Source: Ryuthela nishihirai (Eukaryota; Arthropoda; Arachnida; Araneae; Heptathelidae). Taken from it: a stretch of 64,000 bases of DNA. Positions within the stretch are counted from its first letter, which is position 1. Each line of letters opens with the position of its first letter. Location: the NCBI GenBank assembly GCA_038380435.1, contig JAWZYU010000009.1, positions 61,161,901 through 61,225,900 on the forward strand, read 5' to 3'. Below are positions 46,914 through 58,531 of the stretch, one piece after another. The position numbers and the translations under genes are program-made. Under the pieces are notes generated by a model that was not told where the DNA came from, made no database searches, and worked only from the letters and a program-made list of their open reading frames with translations.

Positions 46914-47174
46914 GTGCCTTCAACTAAAAAGTTGAAGACACCAGTTTTCAAACATCCACAGACAACAAATATTGTACTACACGTGTATTATGCAAAGCCA
47001 TATTGCATGGGAAAGTACGAAATTTCATTCCAGCAAATAATAAAGCTCCCAGAAACGTTGAGTAAACCTCAGCGTCAGACCACTGTAATTACAACTTGTG
47101 TAGCGGGCGACATCCCTAGCGTTGATGGCAGGACACGAGGGAAATATCGCCTCGTAGGGAGACTCTTACATTAG
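46914..47174 (+). other. 86-codon open frame, possible exon, unidentified
   Basis: After an acceptor-like actgtag at 46914 the frame is open to a TAG and reads well (HVYYAKPYCMGKYEISFQQI, then TTCVAGDIPSVDGRTRGK). There is no ATG at its start; the first internal Met leaves 56 codons. No family is recognised. The rest of 46140-47820 shows nothing else. Confidence 0.3.
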
Positions 47175-47824
47175 TGAGCATCTGCGAGATAGGTGTATAG
47201 AGGACAGGTTGATTAAGATTTTAATCGACTCAGAGAGAAGGAGTGTGTTTGCTTGGCTCTCCTGTTTTACAGAATGAAAGCGAAATCTGTATTAACCTCA
47301 GGGTTAGTCGTCGGTATTTGAGGAGACCAAGTGATCAGCAATGGTTACATAGCTGACGATTAATAATCGGAGTGATTGTAAAGAAGTTCCCACAAGTGCC
47401 GTTCTGTCACATCCATTTGTCAAGCATTACTTACCCAAGAGTGTATTTGGAGCACAAGAGTAATGTAATATCGTTGCTCTTAAATAACAATGTGACTTAT
47501 AAAGTTCCTGAAGGTTCACTGAGCTTCGTTCAGAAATCCTGAGTTAAATTGTTTATTAAAAGGTTCCTCGGGTAATTATTTTCATGCAATTTTGTTTCAT
47601 TCATTTAAAAAACTGCTCAACTTCTCTTGGAGAACATTTTATCCATCAATTATTTAGTTCTACAAAATAATTCTTAAAATGTTCAATCATTTGATGGCAT
47701 TTATTCCAAAATGTTATTTGTGTGAAGAGGGTCTAATTCATTTTTTTTTCTTTTGATGCAAGGTTCAGTTCAAATGCCATGCGAAATGAATAATAATTTA
47801 ACCCTCTAACATTCAAGATGAATA

Positions 47825-48065
47825 TAAGGTACCAGGGCCGGGGAGGGGAGGGAGAACACAAAGGGGAAAGGGGTCAATGTCATCCCTTCCTCCTTTGGGA
47901 AATGCTAATAAGGCTAATGGTGGCCAAATATTATTAAACATGTGCACATTTCACGGATTTTTCAAGAATTTTTTTAAAAATCTCTAAAACGAAGGGGAAA
48001 ATGTTACACTGTAAAAGAGATCCAGTTTCTTGCCTCCGCACACCTATTTCCCTTTTTCTGGATTA
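47825..48065 (-). repeat. Rep-G MITE-like repeat, copy 4
   Basis: This is inverted relative to copies 1-3. It begins accagggccggggagggg, has gaaggggaaaatgttacact (complement of the conserved ttccccttcg block) and ends near ttctggatta. Confidence 0.65.
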
Positions 48066-48626
48066 GACATTCACATTTAATGAATGTCTAAATCCGTGTA
48101 CTTAACAAAAACTTCGGGAACTGCTTCATTGACAGTCACCACGGAAAGAGTTTTAATTTTAGCTGTCGGATGGTGCGACTACTGGTAATACCGTATTTTC
48201 CTGATAACAAAATGTTAAGGAGAATTTTTAAAAGTGAAAGTCTGTAGAAAAGTATACACAAGACAAAAAATACTATCCGATACAAGACTGTAGTGTGAAA
48301 ATTACCTATGCTTATATATGCTCAGGTAGTTTACTGACAAGGTTCTAGAAACGCAGATAGCGTTTCATCAGGGTTATTCACTGAACTACCATTTGTTTCT
48401 TGAGCAGCAACTGATGTCGAGGGTTGAGTAGACTTATTATTAGTTCTAGTAGTTTTCTTGACTATATCTCCTATGTTTACCTGTTTTCATGTGTTTTTTT
48501 CTCATGTAAAAATTTAGCACATAAACACATTGCGATTTCCACACTTTTGCATATTTAAATTTTTTGTTTCAAAGTCTAAACAACACGCTCTCGCTTTTGT
48601 CTTTGCGTGATATTCTTCTTTGGCAG

Positions 48627-48847
48627 CATTACAAATTAAGAGTGAAAGATATCCGATAAACCAAATAACACGATCACAAATTCAACTATCTGCTACTTTA
48701 ATGGTCGTAATGAAGCTAGAGTGCATAACGTGTCATATCGTGGTAATGCATGAAAAACGACGCCAGTGGCATCCGGGAGAATTACCATGTGCAATGGAAT
48801 TTCCCGTATCAAGCTCAAATGTTCAATTTGAAATTTATGCCGATTGA
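48627..48847 (+). other. Exon-like open frame behind a good acceptor
   Basis: The pyrimidine tract attcttctttggcag ends at 48626. The frame entered after two bases runs to TGA at 48845-48847 (QIKSERYPINQITRSQIQLS, then VVMKLECITCHIVVMHEKRR). Two CxxC-spaced cysteines occur but no known zinc module. Not identified. Confidence 0.3.
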
Positions 48848-48884
48848 ATAAGAATTGGAGATGTTTGAATACCGGAGAACCGGG

Positions 48885-49391
48885 AATTGACTCTACTTAT
48901 TAAACATGATTATTTATAATGTATTTTCCGAGCACGACTCTTAACAATGCTTTTGACAATCAAGATTCTATCCAATATATTTATTAAAATATATTATTTC
49001 CAATCTAGATATCAAGCATGACTATTTCATGGTTATTAAGTCCTTGCAATGTATTTATCAATCACGACTCTTCTGAATATATTTATCAAGCATGACTCCT
49101 TTTACAGTATTTAGCAAAGGAACGTATTTCCAACTTAGTTATCAAGTATGAAGACTCCCCTGTATTTATCAAGCATGAATACTTCCATTGTAATTATCAA
49201 GAACGATTATTTACAACGTATTTATCAAGCATGCCTTTTACAATGCAAGTAATCTTTACATTTAAGTACATGCCGACTCACAATATAACTAATCTAATCT
49301 TTTAGGCCTTTATCAAGCGTGCCTATTTGCAATTGTATATATCAAGCATACCTATTTATATTGCATTTATAAAACATGTAGCTTTACAATC
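48885..49391. repeat. Degenerate minisatellite, roughly 30-38-bp unit
   Basis: The motif tatttatcaagcatgact, with variants, recurs about a dozen times with irregular spacing (for example near 49010, 49080, 49160, 49220, 49310, 49340). The array is old and length-heterogeneous. Confidence 0.78.
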
Positions 49392-49860
49392 TACACTGAG
49401 ATGCCAGTTTGTTAAGCACACCACCCCTCGTATAAATGATTCATTCCAATACGAAATTCGTCACATGATCACTGCGTGGGGTTTAAAGCAGCCAAACCAC
49501 TCTAGGAGCATCACTTAGAGTTGGATTGAACGTCAGAATGGCCAAAAGGAACGACATGAGCGACTTTCAACGTGACATGACAGTTGCCCCTAGGCGTGCT
49601 GTTTCTAGCATCACCCAAATGCCGGTCCTCCTGAGCTTTTCACGCACAACCGTTTCAAGAGTTTACCGAGAATGGTGCGGAAAACCAAAAAAAAAACTCT
49701 ATCAGTTATCGGCGATCCTGTGGCCGAAAACTGCTTATGGATCAGAGAGATCAAATGAGATTGGCGAACTACAGAAACAACTATAGAAAACAACTTCATA
49801 GTCGCCTGAACTCTCTCGCTACGATCAATTGTTAAGGGGATTCATAAGAATGTCAGGAAA
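49392..49860 (+). pseudogene. Tc1-like transposase, N-terminal fragment
   Basis: The left terminus tgagatgccagtttgttaag is followed at about 49538 by MAKRNDMSDFQRDMTVAPRR, then LSFSRTTVSRVYREWCGKPK. This is the helix-turn-helix region of Tc1 transposases that binds the element ends. After the HTH the sequence decays; no DDE domain and no right terminus are present. Confidence 0.85.
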
Positions 49861-49945
49861 GAGTTACTCTGACATAGTAAGTTATCTTTAGAACAACTAC
49901 AGAAAGGAAAAGAAATCAAGATAAATTCATTACCATACTTTGGCG

Positions 49946-50152
49946 GTGCGAATGGCTTGTTTGCTGTCCACTTCGTAATCTGATGTTCTCAGGTTATAAT
50001 GCTACTGCGCCAGCTTGAAATCTTTCCTTAAAACCCATTCTGTCTTCGGTGAGAAACAGGAAACACATGGGCTTGGAAAGGTCTCCGATTGTCGATCGGT
50101 CAATGACTACAGTCCGGACGAGCAGTGCAAGAGAGCCATACTCCGTGTACTG
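49946..50152 (+). mobile_element. SINE-A variant, left part, split by a LINE
   Basis: The head (gcgaatggcttgtttgctg, then gttctcaggtt), the variant body cattctgtcttcggtgagaa and agagccatactccgtgtact are present. The SINE resumes at 51400 beyond the LINE insertion. Confidence 0.8.
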
Positions 50153-51399
50153 TATAAATAATAATTTATTTTCCGTATAATTGAATACACAGAAAGGTCA
50201 GATGGTGCATTGTACTCTAACTCCTTCCCCGTTGACTTAAAAATAAGAAATGCATAAAGAAAAGACTACAATAATTGACATTTGCAGCAACAAAGTTCAT
50301 CATGATGTTTAGAATCTAAAACATTGAGGAAATGGTGACAAGTCCAATTTTTAAATTTTCTTCCTAAACTCTGCATTGTTGGGAAAGCACCACATCCTTT
50401 GGAAGTTTGTTCCAAACCTTCGCTGTTCTGTAGACGAAAGGATGGTATTTGCAATTTTTCTTGTCCAGTGGAATGTTGATACACATGTGGTGTCTTCTCG
50501 TCTTGCTATTTGAAATTGTTAGCAAGGAATGTTGAATGTCTTGGTGAGTTGTTCCCTAAACGCGTTTGTGGCATGTTTTCAGATCTACTTCAAGTCTTCT
50601 CCATTACAATCAATGGATATTAACATTTGTTAACCTTTGTTCGTACGTCAAGTTGAAGTAACCTGGTAGTCTTTTAGTTAACCATCTCTGTGACCTTTCT
50701 AATGTGACAATATCACAGAGCATGTAAGGGCACCACACTGGCGAAGCATATCCCAGTATGGGTCGAGCATATGTGATGAAGGCATTGAGGTTGGTAACAT
50801 GATTGCACTTGCGAAAGTAGCTTTTTATGATCATGCTAGTAATGTGAAGGGCCTTGGTAGCAACTTTCTTACAATGGGGTGAGAATGGCATAGTGTCGTT
50901 GAACGTGAGGCCAAGATCAAAAAGTCCATGGACACTCACGAGAGGATTGTTACAAATGTGGTAGTTGTAATGGTTATTACTGTGGCCTAAATGAATGAAT
51001 GACGATATGGTTGTCGAAACAGGGAGTTCGTGAAGTATTTTCCATTCCAAACTGTTGTTACACACCGTCTGCTCTTGGTCTTGGTCTTGTGTCGCTGTAG
51101 TTTGGAAAAAAATGATGTCATCTGCAAATATGTGTATTCGTGATAGAGCAAAGAATACCAGGAATGTCAAACGTGAAAAATTCAAGACGTAATGTGCCAA
51201 GCACTGTTCCTTGGACAACGCCACTTGTGACGCTTTTGACTGATGACAAGTCATAATTGGCTCTGATTTATTGAGAGCGATTAGAGAGCAAAGCTTGGAT
51301 CAGCTTGACTAGTTTGTTTGGAATCCCGCATTTAAGGAGTTTCTTATAAAGAATCGACCTTTTAAATTTGTCAAATGCCTTTTCAAAGTCCAAGTCCCT
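50153..51399 (-). mobile_element. 5'-truncated non-LTR retrotransposon (LINE)
   Basis: Minus-oriented LINE 3' portion, with its A/T-rich 3' end at left and the truncation point at 51399. It lies between two parts of one SINE-A, whose central sequence (gttaaagaacatgctgg) seems to be missing at the junction. Confidence 0.82.
50266..51399 (-). pseudogene. LINE reverse transcriptase, C-terminal part, frameshifted
   Basis: Reverse transcriptase copies LINE RNA at the nicked target. Read right to left: LDFEKAFDKFKRSILYKKL (first catalytic Asp motif) near 51390, SGVVQGTVLG near 51210, and FADD, the catalytic aspartate pair, at about 51117-51128. Then comes the connection region of Jockey/CR1-like LINEs (HITSMIIKSYFRKC, then PILGYASPVWCPYM) and a tail with RRHHMCINIP and VWNKLPKDVV. 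The centre is one open frame of 214 codons (50610-51254), but stops or frameshifts lie on both sides. The upstream fingers and the endonuclease are missing. Clade is tentative. Confidence 0.88.
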
Positions 51400-51556
51400 A
51401 TGACGGGGAGGCTTCTATCTGTTTCCTACTGTCCAGTGGGTCTCCTTCCCCTATCTAGCTATGAGCCCTTGGGGTCAATGTAATGCAGGCAATGAAATGT
51501 TGACATAATGTATGTAAAGAAACGCCGCTCAGAGATGAATCAACCAACTAAATTGA
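51400..51556 (+). mobile_element. SINE-A variant, right part
   Basis: It runs from tgacggggaggcttctatct through ctgtccagtgggtctcc and agcccttggggtcaatg to cgccgctcagagatgaatc. It continues the SINE at 49946-50152. Confidence 0.82.
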
Positions 51557-52007
51557 ACTTTATTACATTAGGCGGTCTCTTAAATTGCAGTTAATTTTCT
51601 TCTAATAACAACTGAATCAAACAACTTGAGTTAAAAGACGAAAAATTGTTTCCAATTGCAGTAAAAATTATAGTGTCCAAACCATGGACATCTGTTGGAA
51701 TCAGAAAAAAATATTGGAACAAAAGGGATGGGATTTTTTTCCCTTCTCAGTATTAAAAATATCAACCTTGAAATAGTTAAAAGAAAGAGCAAAAGAGACA
51801 AATTTCTGGACTTCTGTAAATCCGGTGAAAAGCCAGGTGGTCCCTCTGCTCCCTTTCTGTAGTTTTTTAGTACTTTTATAGTATATTTATACCCGTGATT
51901 ACAAAGAACTCAAAGTGCGGAACGTTACAGCATCGAAGCACTGAGATGCTTGGCTGCGGTTACAAAATACATATGGTGCTATAACTATCAGTTTTGTGGT
52001 ATGGATT

Positions 52008-52195
52008 GGCTTAGGCCGAAAGCCGTGGTAGTGAAGAACCATACCCTGCGAAGTGAGGCACCATCTCTCTCCTAACAGCTGTCCAGTGGGTTCCCCTCTC
52101 CTATTAAACTATAAACCTTTTGGGTCTTTGTGACCTGGCCATTAAATCTATATTTCATACATAGAAATACCCAGGATTAAAACGACCCAACATGC
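52008..52195 (+). mobile_element. SINE-A, truncated and decayed
   Basis: It has gaaccataccctgcgaagtg, ctgtccagtgggttccc and gtctttgtgacctggcc, ending ttaaaacgacccaac. The body is internally deleted. It lies in direct succession with the next copy. Confidence 0.8.
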
Positions 52196-52515
52196 GAAAA
52201 GAGCCTAGCAACTAGGCCAGCGTTGATATCAACGCTAAATCTCCACCATAGTGTGGGTCAGAAAGCGCTTGAGAAAAACCATCGGCATCGGATGAGACGT
52301 TAAGATGTGGCCTCGTGTGCAGAAGAATTATACCCTGTGCACGTTAAAGAATACCCTGGAGTGTCTTACGGGAGACTTCCGTTTGTCCCCCTACAGCTGT
52401 CCAATGGGTCACCTTCCTGCAATCTTCTCTGAACCCTGAAGTCCTTGTTACCTGATATGTGTAAAAAAAAAGGTGGGGGGGAGGGGGGTTAGGAGATAAA
52501 ATAACTCAAACCACT
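52196..52515 (+). mobile_element. SINE-A, decayed
   Basis: Starting in the head-to-body junction (aggccagcgttgatatcaac), it continues gagacgttaagatgtggcc and gcacgttaaagaata, and ends ggagataaaataactcaaac. An A-run then a G-rich run replaces part of the tail. Confidence 0.8.
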
Positions 52516-52519
52516 CAAA

Positions 52520-54074
52520 CCACTTATCAGTTTTCTGTCACGGCATATACGAATTTCGCAAGAATACCAAAATAACGGTTAAAAACTTTGTTTATCCATC
52601 AGTTTATCAAACTTTATCAAAGACTTTCAGGTCTTTTCAAAACGAAAGCGTTTTCGGGAAGTATTCGGAGCAGCGAGGTAGGACGCTATATATTTCGGTC
52701 AGCAACACTGATATTCTGCTTAAACCGCCATAAATATTGATTGCATTCCTTTCAGGTTTCCACCTTTATGCCTCAGTGAGTAATTTAATGCTACATTTAT
52801 TTTATCTAAAACTCCAAACACATTTATCAATGGATTGATTTATTTATCTTCAGGCCTTTACAGGAGAGAAAGGTGCCCCAGTGAAAGTAGAGTTCGCGAA
52901 TTCCTGAATACGGTCATAGATTTCATTACTTTAAAGTGGCAAGAGTAATGTATTGGATAAAGTTTACTTCAGATATTTTACCCTAAATAGTAGTAAAGTA
53001 TCCTACTTGAATGCAAGACATGCGCTGAATGACTTATTCAAGTTTGTTAAAAGTATTTTAAATTTATTTATTAGTCCATTGAATCCATGCCGTCAGCAGG
53101 GAGAAGGAGCTGAAGCAAGAGCGACAGAAAATTGATGGAAACATTAATTTATGTTGAATGGTATGTACAGGTGCATAAAAATCAATTTCGTTGTTCCTAA
53201 TCAAATATAATATTGTTTGTTTGTTTAGTTACATTTTCTTTTTTTTTTTTTGTTTGAAGCATATCATTTATTTTATTTGTTGATATGAAAAAACATTTTT
53301 ACGTGTATTTTAATAAAAGTGTATTGTTCTCGGGCATCCTTTGTTGTATTATGTCATGATATATGCGTGATTACTCTATTCGCAACTGCGTTCATTAATG
53401 AAAAACCCTATTAATTCTATTTGAAACATTGATTTAATTTTTTTTGGTCCATCCCAAAAACATTTTTCTATTCCTGAAACAATTCTTGCCGATGTCCATG
53501 ATTGAGCCTTTTTTTAAATTAGTAAATTGCATCTGTTTAAAATAAAGTATGTCCCACATTTCTCAGTAATAATGATTTCTATCCAAGTGAAAAGTTAAAT
53601 TTAATCACTTTTTATCATTCTAGATCCTCCTGATAAAGGAAGAGTTAAATCCTGCATATCGTTCTACAACCAATAGCGTTACACGGCCAGTTCGAGCAGG
53701 TTCGGAATAATCAATTGTTTAAAATATTGCTGATTCTGAAACGGTGGTTAAAAAACTAACAATTAGAACAGTTTCTTATAAGTCTTATAATTATATAAAG
53801 GGAATTGTTACTTTTTTTTAAAATGATTCACATTCCATACTTGTGCATTCAAATAATATGTTTTATACGAGATATTTTGTGAAGAGGATCAGCTTTTTTG
53901 GTAAGCGATGATCAGTTTTTAGAACATGATATTTTATTTCGAAGGTCGTTTCTAGAGTTTTAATTTATCCAAAGTGTCCATAGAAAGGATGCTTAAGGGC
54001 TGCAAAATATTAACACTTCCTTAAGGAAAACAAAAAACGAAGAACGGAGACAAACGTGATCATTGTCAGAAACC
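52520..54074. other. AT-rich sequence, nothing recognised
   Basis: Short frames such as 52953-53135 have no recognisable domain. No repeat beyond T-runs near 53240 is seen. Confidence 0.5.
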
Positions 54075-54630
54075 GTTATATACTAGTTAAACCCGGGACA
54101 AAATTTGGCGCGAAACGTATGTCCATTGCTAACTTTTACTTCACTCACAGCTTTCTCCCACCATACTACTCACAACGTACTACTATATTCCCGAAATAGG
54201 TGACGGCAGCGCCCCAAGGAATTTCGGATGCTTTCCGATGGAGTACTCCCGACCCATGGCAACTTCGAATCCGATCCGTTACCCCCAACAAAGCTGGAAC
54301 TAAATGGGACCATTCCACCAAATTTCGAACAGGTCGCTCAAGTACCCATGGAACAACAGAGAATTGAATATTCATTCCTCCGATGACGTCATTCAAGTCC
54401 TCTCGTCCTTTCGTTCGTCCGGAATTGCGGCTATTATATAATATGATGCTGCTTCTATGTAAGAATATAATGATTTATAGAGATTATAAGATATTAAGCT
54501 CAATTTCTTTCGTATCAACAATTTTATTATTTCGTTCTTAAATACTTCGTTCTTATAGTGTTAAAATATTTACGTAAACTATATTTTTAAGCTTAACTTT
54601 CTACCTAATCGATTCTATCTAATAACTAGA

Positions 54631-55765
54631 TGGACGCATATCGGTCTCTGGCGCATGAGAATCTCGTTTTCAAAAAGAAAGAAGTTTTTCCTTTACCTAC
54701 TATTTCATTAATTTCATACTACTTATTTCATTATTACCTACTACTTCGTAATAATTGAGAGGAAAATTCGCCAATAAAACATCAATAAAACATTGCTTAT
54801 CTAAGCTAAGCGGTCCCATGGTCGAGTGGTTAGAGCGCTTGGCTACTAATCTAAGGGACCTGGGTCGAGCCCCGGGTAAGGCATGGATGTTTGTGTCGTT
54901 TTTCTGCTGAGGTCCTGCCATCCTCTCAGGCCTTCTACTATGGCATGTAAACTGACAGGCTCCTGTCAGACCTCTGTGGCAAGCAGCTGCTTGAGGGGGT
55001 ATTTATTTTATTTATTTTTTTATCTAAGCTAGGGGTTCTGTACACTAAAATAATGTTATAGTTAAAATTACTAATCAATCTAAACCTAAAAATAATTTTT
55101 CATTTTTCTTCTAAATCAAAAAAATGTGTTTTCCCATCCACCTCTGGGTCTAAGAGGTCAATTCATTGTAGCCAATGGAAACACCATAGCGTTCGCATTC
55201 CACCACCAAAATTAAAAATTTCTAGCTTAAATGCATCATTTGCAACATTCGTTTGAAATTTTCGAATTCGCAAATTTTTCCATCGTTAGAGGGCGCAATT
55301 ATAGTTTTCGGAAGATTTAAAAAGTATGAGTTTTAATATTTCATTAATTCCTATCTAACCCAAAAAGAATTTTTCATTTATCTCTAAAAACAAAAGAAAA
55401 TCTGCTAAAACTAAAAGGATGTTTATTCCCACCCTCTCTGGGTCTAAAGGGTCAACTCATTATTGACAATGGGAACTTCGTGACTTTTAATTCCACCACC
55501 AAAATTTCAAATTTCTAGCACAAATGCAACGTTTGCAAAATTAGTTTGAAATTTTGGAATTTTGAAATTTTTCCACCGCTAGAGGACATATTTATGGCTT
55601 TAGAGAAATTCGGAAAGTGTATATCGTAATATTTCATCAATACCTGTCCAACACAAAAATAAGTTTTAATTTATCTTTGTAAGCAAAAAAGTTCGATGTT
55701 TAGAGACAGATAGACAGACAACAAAGCAAAACTATTATCACGTTTTCAAAGAAAACGAGATATTA
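54631..55765 (+). repeat. Rep-F family, copy E5, split by a SINE-B
   Basis: The start is ggacgcatatcggtctctgg, then gagaatctcgttttcaaaa. After the SINE, internal units begin near 55133 and 55428, marked by ctgggtctaa, ttccaccaccaaaatt and a gagggcgcaatt-type block, about 295 bp apart. It ends with gacagatagacagacaac and cacgttttcaaagaaaacg. This is the most complete view of the family. Confidence 0.68.
54809..55020 (+). mobile_element. SINE-B copy 1, full length, with TSD
   Basis: SINE-B has a tRNA head of Leu/Ser-type appearance (A box tggtcgagtggttagagc, B box region gggtcgagccccggg), a body with tcgtttttctgctgaggtcc and cagctgcttgagggggta, and a T/A-rich tail. It is about 210 bp long. An 11-bp duplication, tatctaagcta, flanks it at 54798-54808 and 55021-55031. 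Confidence 0.95.
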
Positions 55766-55893
55766 AGGAAACTTAAGTAGTTTGTTGATACACATTTAAC
55801 TATTTTAGTATATAAAGCACTTTTTGAATATATAATAAGATATGGAATAATTGTTTATGGGACATATACATTATTATTATGGGACATTACATT

Positions 55894-55971
55894 ATTTAAT
55901 TCTGTCATATACTAGTAAAACACAGGGAACTGACTTGTCCTGGGTTTAACTAGTATATGACAGAATTAAAT
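55894..55971. repeat. 78-bp palindrome made of transposon-end sequence
   Basis: The outer arms atttaattctgtcatatact (plus agt) and their complement are perfect over 23 bp; the inner parts (aaaacacagg and cctgggttt) pair imperfectly. The right half carries the gtcctgggtttaactagtat motif that also occurs inverted at 54075. Confidence 0.9.
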
Positions 55972-56294
55972 AAAATTAAAAGAATACAAATTAGTCTACA
56001 AAAGGATGTGCAATTCAGAAATTAAAAATTCCTTTACAGCAAAAGATAATAGATTTAGTTTGTTCAAAATTTTGCAGATTGAAAGTTTATATGTGTTTGT
56101 TTGTGTTATTACGTTTTTCAAATACTTAGTTGTATCAATATATATATACACGGAAGGGACAAATATTATGACCATCGGATCTTTATGCAAATCTAAGCAA
56201 CTGCAGCTAAACGATGGCGCTTGTGAAGGTCAAGAAACGCTATAAATAACTTCTCATGCTGCCCACTATGAATCTGTGTTATTCTTCTTCAGAT

Positions 56295-57490
56295 GGGAAC
56301 GGCAGCGGACTTAAGTGAGTTTGACAAAGCCCAAATTGTAAAGATTTGGACTTTGTCAAATGGATCAGAGCATTTCAGAGACGGCAAGGCTTGTGGGGTG
56401 CTTACGGTCAAACGTGGTTAATACCTTCAAAAAGTGGTCCGAGGAAGGAAAAACCACGAAACGTCGGCAAGGTGTGGGCCGACCACGGCTCATCCATGCT
56501 AGAAAATAAAAAAAAAATAAATACCCCCTCAAGCAGCTGCTTGCCACATAGGTCTGACAGGAGCCTGTCAGTTTATATGCCACAGTAGAAGATCTGAGAG
56601 GATGGCAGGACCTCAGCAGAAAACAACACGAACATCCATGCCTTACCCGGGGCTCGAACCCAGGTCCCGTAGAGAGGTGAGTGAAATATATCCCATATGA
56701 TACGAGCCAATAGTAGGGATACTGTGGCGCAATTCGTCCGTAATTTGAATGCTGGTGACGGTAATAATGTGTCACAACACACAGTACATCGAACCCTGAT
56801 GAAAATGTGGCTACGTATCTGCAGTCCGCTCCGAGTGCTCATGCTAACCTTGGTTCACCGTCGAAAGCGCCTGCAATGGGCATGCGAGCATCAAAATTGA
56901 ACTTTGAATGATTGAAAGAAGGTCGTCTGATCCGACGATCTCGTTTCCTGTTGCACTATATGGACGACCTGGTACGTGTGCATTGTTTCCCTTGGGAAGT
57001 GTTAGAACCAGGATGCACGGTAGGACGAAAACAAGCCGGTGGAGGAAGTGTAATGTTTTGGGAGATGTTCTCCTGGGAAACCCTGGATCCAGTCATTAAT
57101 ATGCAGTAACCTATAACGCACACCACCTACATAAACATCATTGCAGACCAGGTACATCCTTTCATGGCAACCGTATATATCCCTCTAATAGTTTGTTCTT
57201 TCAGCAGAATAATGCGCAATGAAACACTGCCGGATTGTTCGAGAAAGGTTCGCAGAACATGAGGAAGACTTCAAGGTATTGCCCTTGCCTCCAAATTCCC
57301 CACATATCAATCCAATTGAGCATCTGTGGTTTGTGTTGGAACAGCAAATCCGGTCTGAGGTATCTCAACCCCGTAACTTAGAAGAGTTATAGAATCTACT
57401 GGTAACGTGTTGGTACCAGATACCACAAAACACCTTTAGAAATCTTGTAGCGTCCATGCCTCGCCGTATAAGAGCTGTTTTGGAATGAGG
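56295..57490 (+). pseudogene. Tc1-family transposase, copy B, broken
   Basis: HTH-region remnants (MGTAADLSEFDKAQIV near 56295) are followed, past the SINE-B, by ANSRDTVAQFVRNLNAGD and the DDE domain. A frameshift splits the first Asp motif (SDD-SRF area, 56930). QQNNAQ shows Asn where the second catalytic Asp is expected, and IEHLWFVLEQQIRSE marks the Glu. Stops and frameshifts throughout make it inactive. Confidence 0.85.
56505..56669 (-). mobile_element. SINE-B copy 2, head truncated
   Basis: The A-rich tail is at left (taaaaaaaaaataaatac), then ccctcaagcagctgcttgcc and ggctcgaacccaggtcccg at the right. The A box is missing. It sits between catgctag and tagagaggtg of the transposase sequence, a site that is uninterrupted in copy A (gatgctagaggt). 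Confidence 0.9.
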
Positions 57491-57846
57491 AGGACCAACA
57501 TCATATTTGGCAGGTCATAATGTTTCGGCTCTTCGGGATATATTGCGTTACAATTAATACATGTATCAATCAATAGATGGTAAGGTAATCAAAATGGGAA
57601 AAATGGTTTTTGTTTAATGTAGAGGTATATCAATAGGATTATTTGAGCGGTAGGCCTGAAATTCGGCGTGTGACAAAGCTCATTTTTGCAAACTACACAT
57701 TCGCAAACTGTGGTGCTTATTTCGCATAAAACTCCAACAACCAATCACCGAGACACCTTTGGTAGTGAATCCTTTATAAGGTAAATGAGTAATGAATTTC
57801 TTAATTGCTAGATAAATATGAAAAACACAAAATGCTACATTAATCT

Positions 57847-58102
57847 CGAGGGGCTTGGAAAGACCGCCATCCATCGGATGGGACGTTAAGCGGTGGCACT
57901 TTGCACAGGAGCGTCATTACATTTGCAAGTTAAAGAATAACACGCTGTATGGCCTTGAATAGAGACTTCCATGTGTCTCTTCTTAACATCTGGTCAGTGG
58001 TTTCTCTTCCCCAACCTTCTCTGAACCCTTGAGAACTTTGTGATCTGGCCACTTAACCCATTTTGTGCATAAAAGCGCCGCTCACAGGTTAATCCAACCC
58101 GC
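57847..58102 (+). mobile_element. SINE-A, 5'-truncated, in duplication copy B
   Basis: Same insertion and boundaries as at 35217-35472. It was copied as part of the duplication. Confidence 0.9.
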
Positions 58103-58186
58103 ATTTATCGGAAATATGCATCTAACCACTTAATTTGTTTTTTATAATTTTCAATATTTATATTTAGGAGAATTTCTTACTCGCTT

Positions 58187-58297
58187 ATGACTGTGTCAGT
58201 CGGTTTGAAGCAGAGAAAACGTAAGCGTAAACAAAACAACAAAGAGAAAAAGAGAAAATTCAATGCGAAAAAGAACCGTCTGCATCAATCACTGTAA
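58187..58297 (+). other. 36-codon basic open frame, duplicate of 35549
   Basis: It encodes LKQRKRKRKQNNKEKKRK then NRLHQSL, identical to copy A except for one Arg-to-Lys. The acceptor-like ttatatttag upstream is kept, with a 3-base indel between it and the ATG. See 35549 for the reservations. Confidence 0.25.
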
Positions 58298-58531
58298 ACA
58301 CGGATGGACATAATATAAAACGATGTAGATTTGATCCCAGGTGATGCAAAGTTCGCCCCTGCTCATCGCTGAGAAACGTGGCATGTTCTCGTACAAAATC
58401 GCAACGCAATTTGGACGGGAACATCTGACACAGTCCCAAATATAAGTAGAAAAGTTTCTTTCATTCCTTGCAAGCAATTTCGTACTGTTCGAGAGCATAT
58501 TTTGCAGTTTTGTTGCTTGGTAATAACATGA

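Larger units (their letters stand above)
54075..55957. mobile_element. Probable DNA transposon hosting nested elements
   Basis: The motif atactagttaaacccgggac at the left is matched by its inverse gtcctgggtttaactagtat at the right, about 1.9 kb apart. Inside lie a GC-richer block (54160-54420) with a 76-codon minus frame of unknown nature, the Rep-F copy E5 and a SINE-B. Neither a transposase nor a target duplication is identified. Confidence 0.45.
56153..57540 (+). mobile_element. Tc1-like transposon Tc1-B, copy B, inactive
   Basis: The left terminus cacggaagggacaaatatta and inverted right terminus (taatgtttcggctcttcgg) match copy A. It is interrupted by a truncated SINE-B at 56505-56669. 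Confidence 0.88.
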
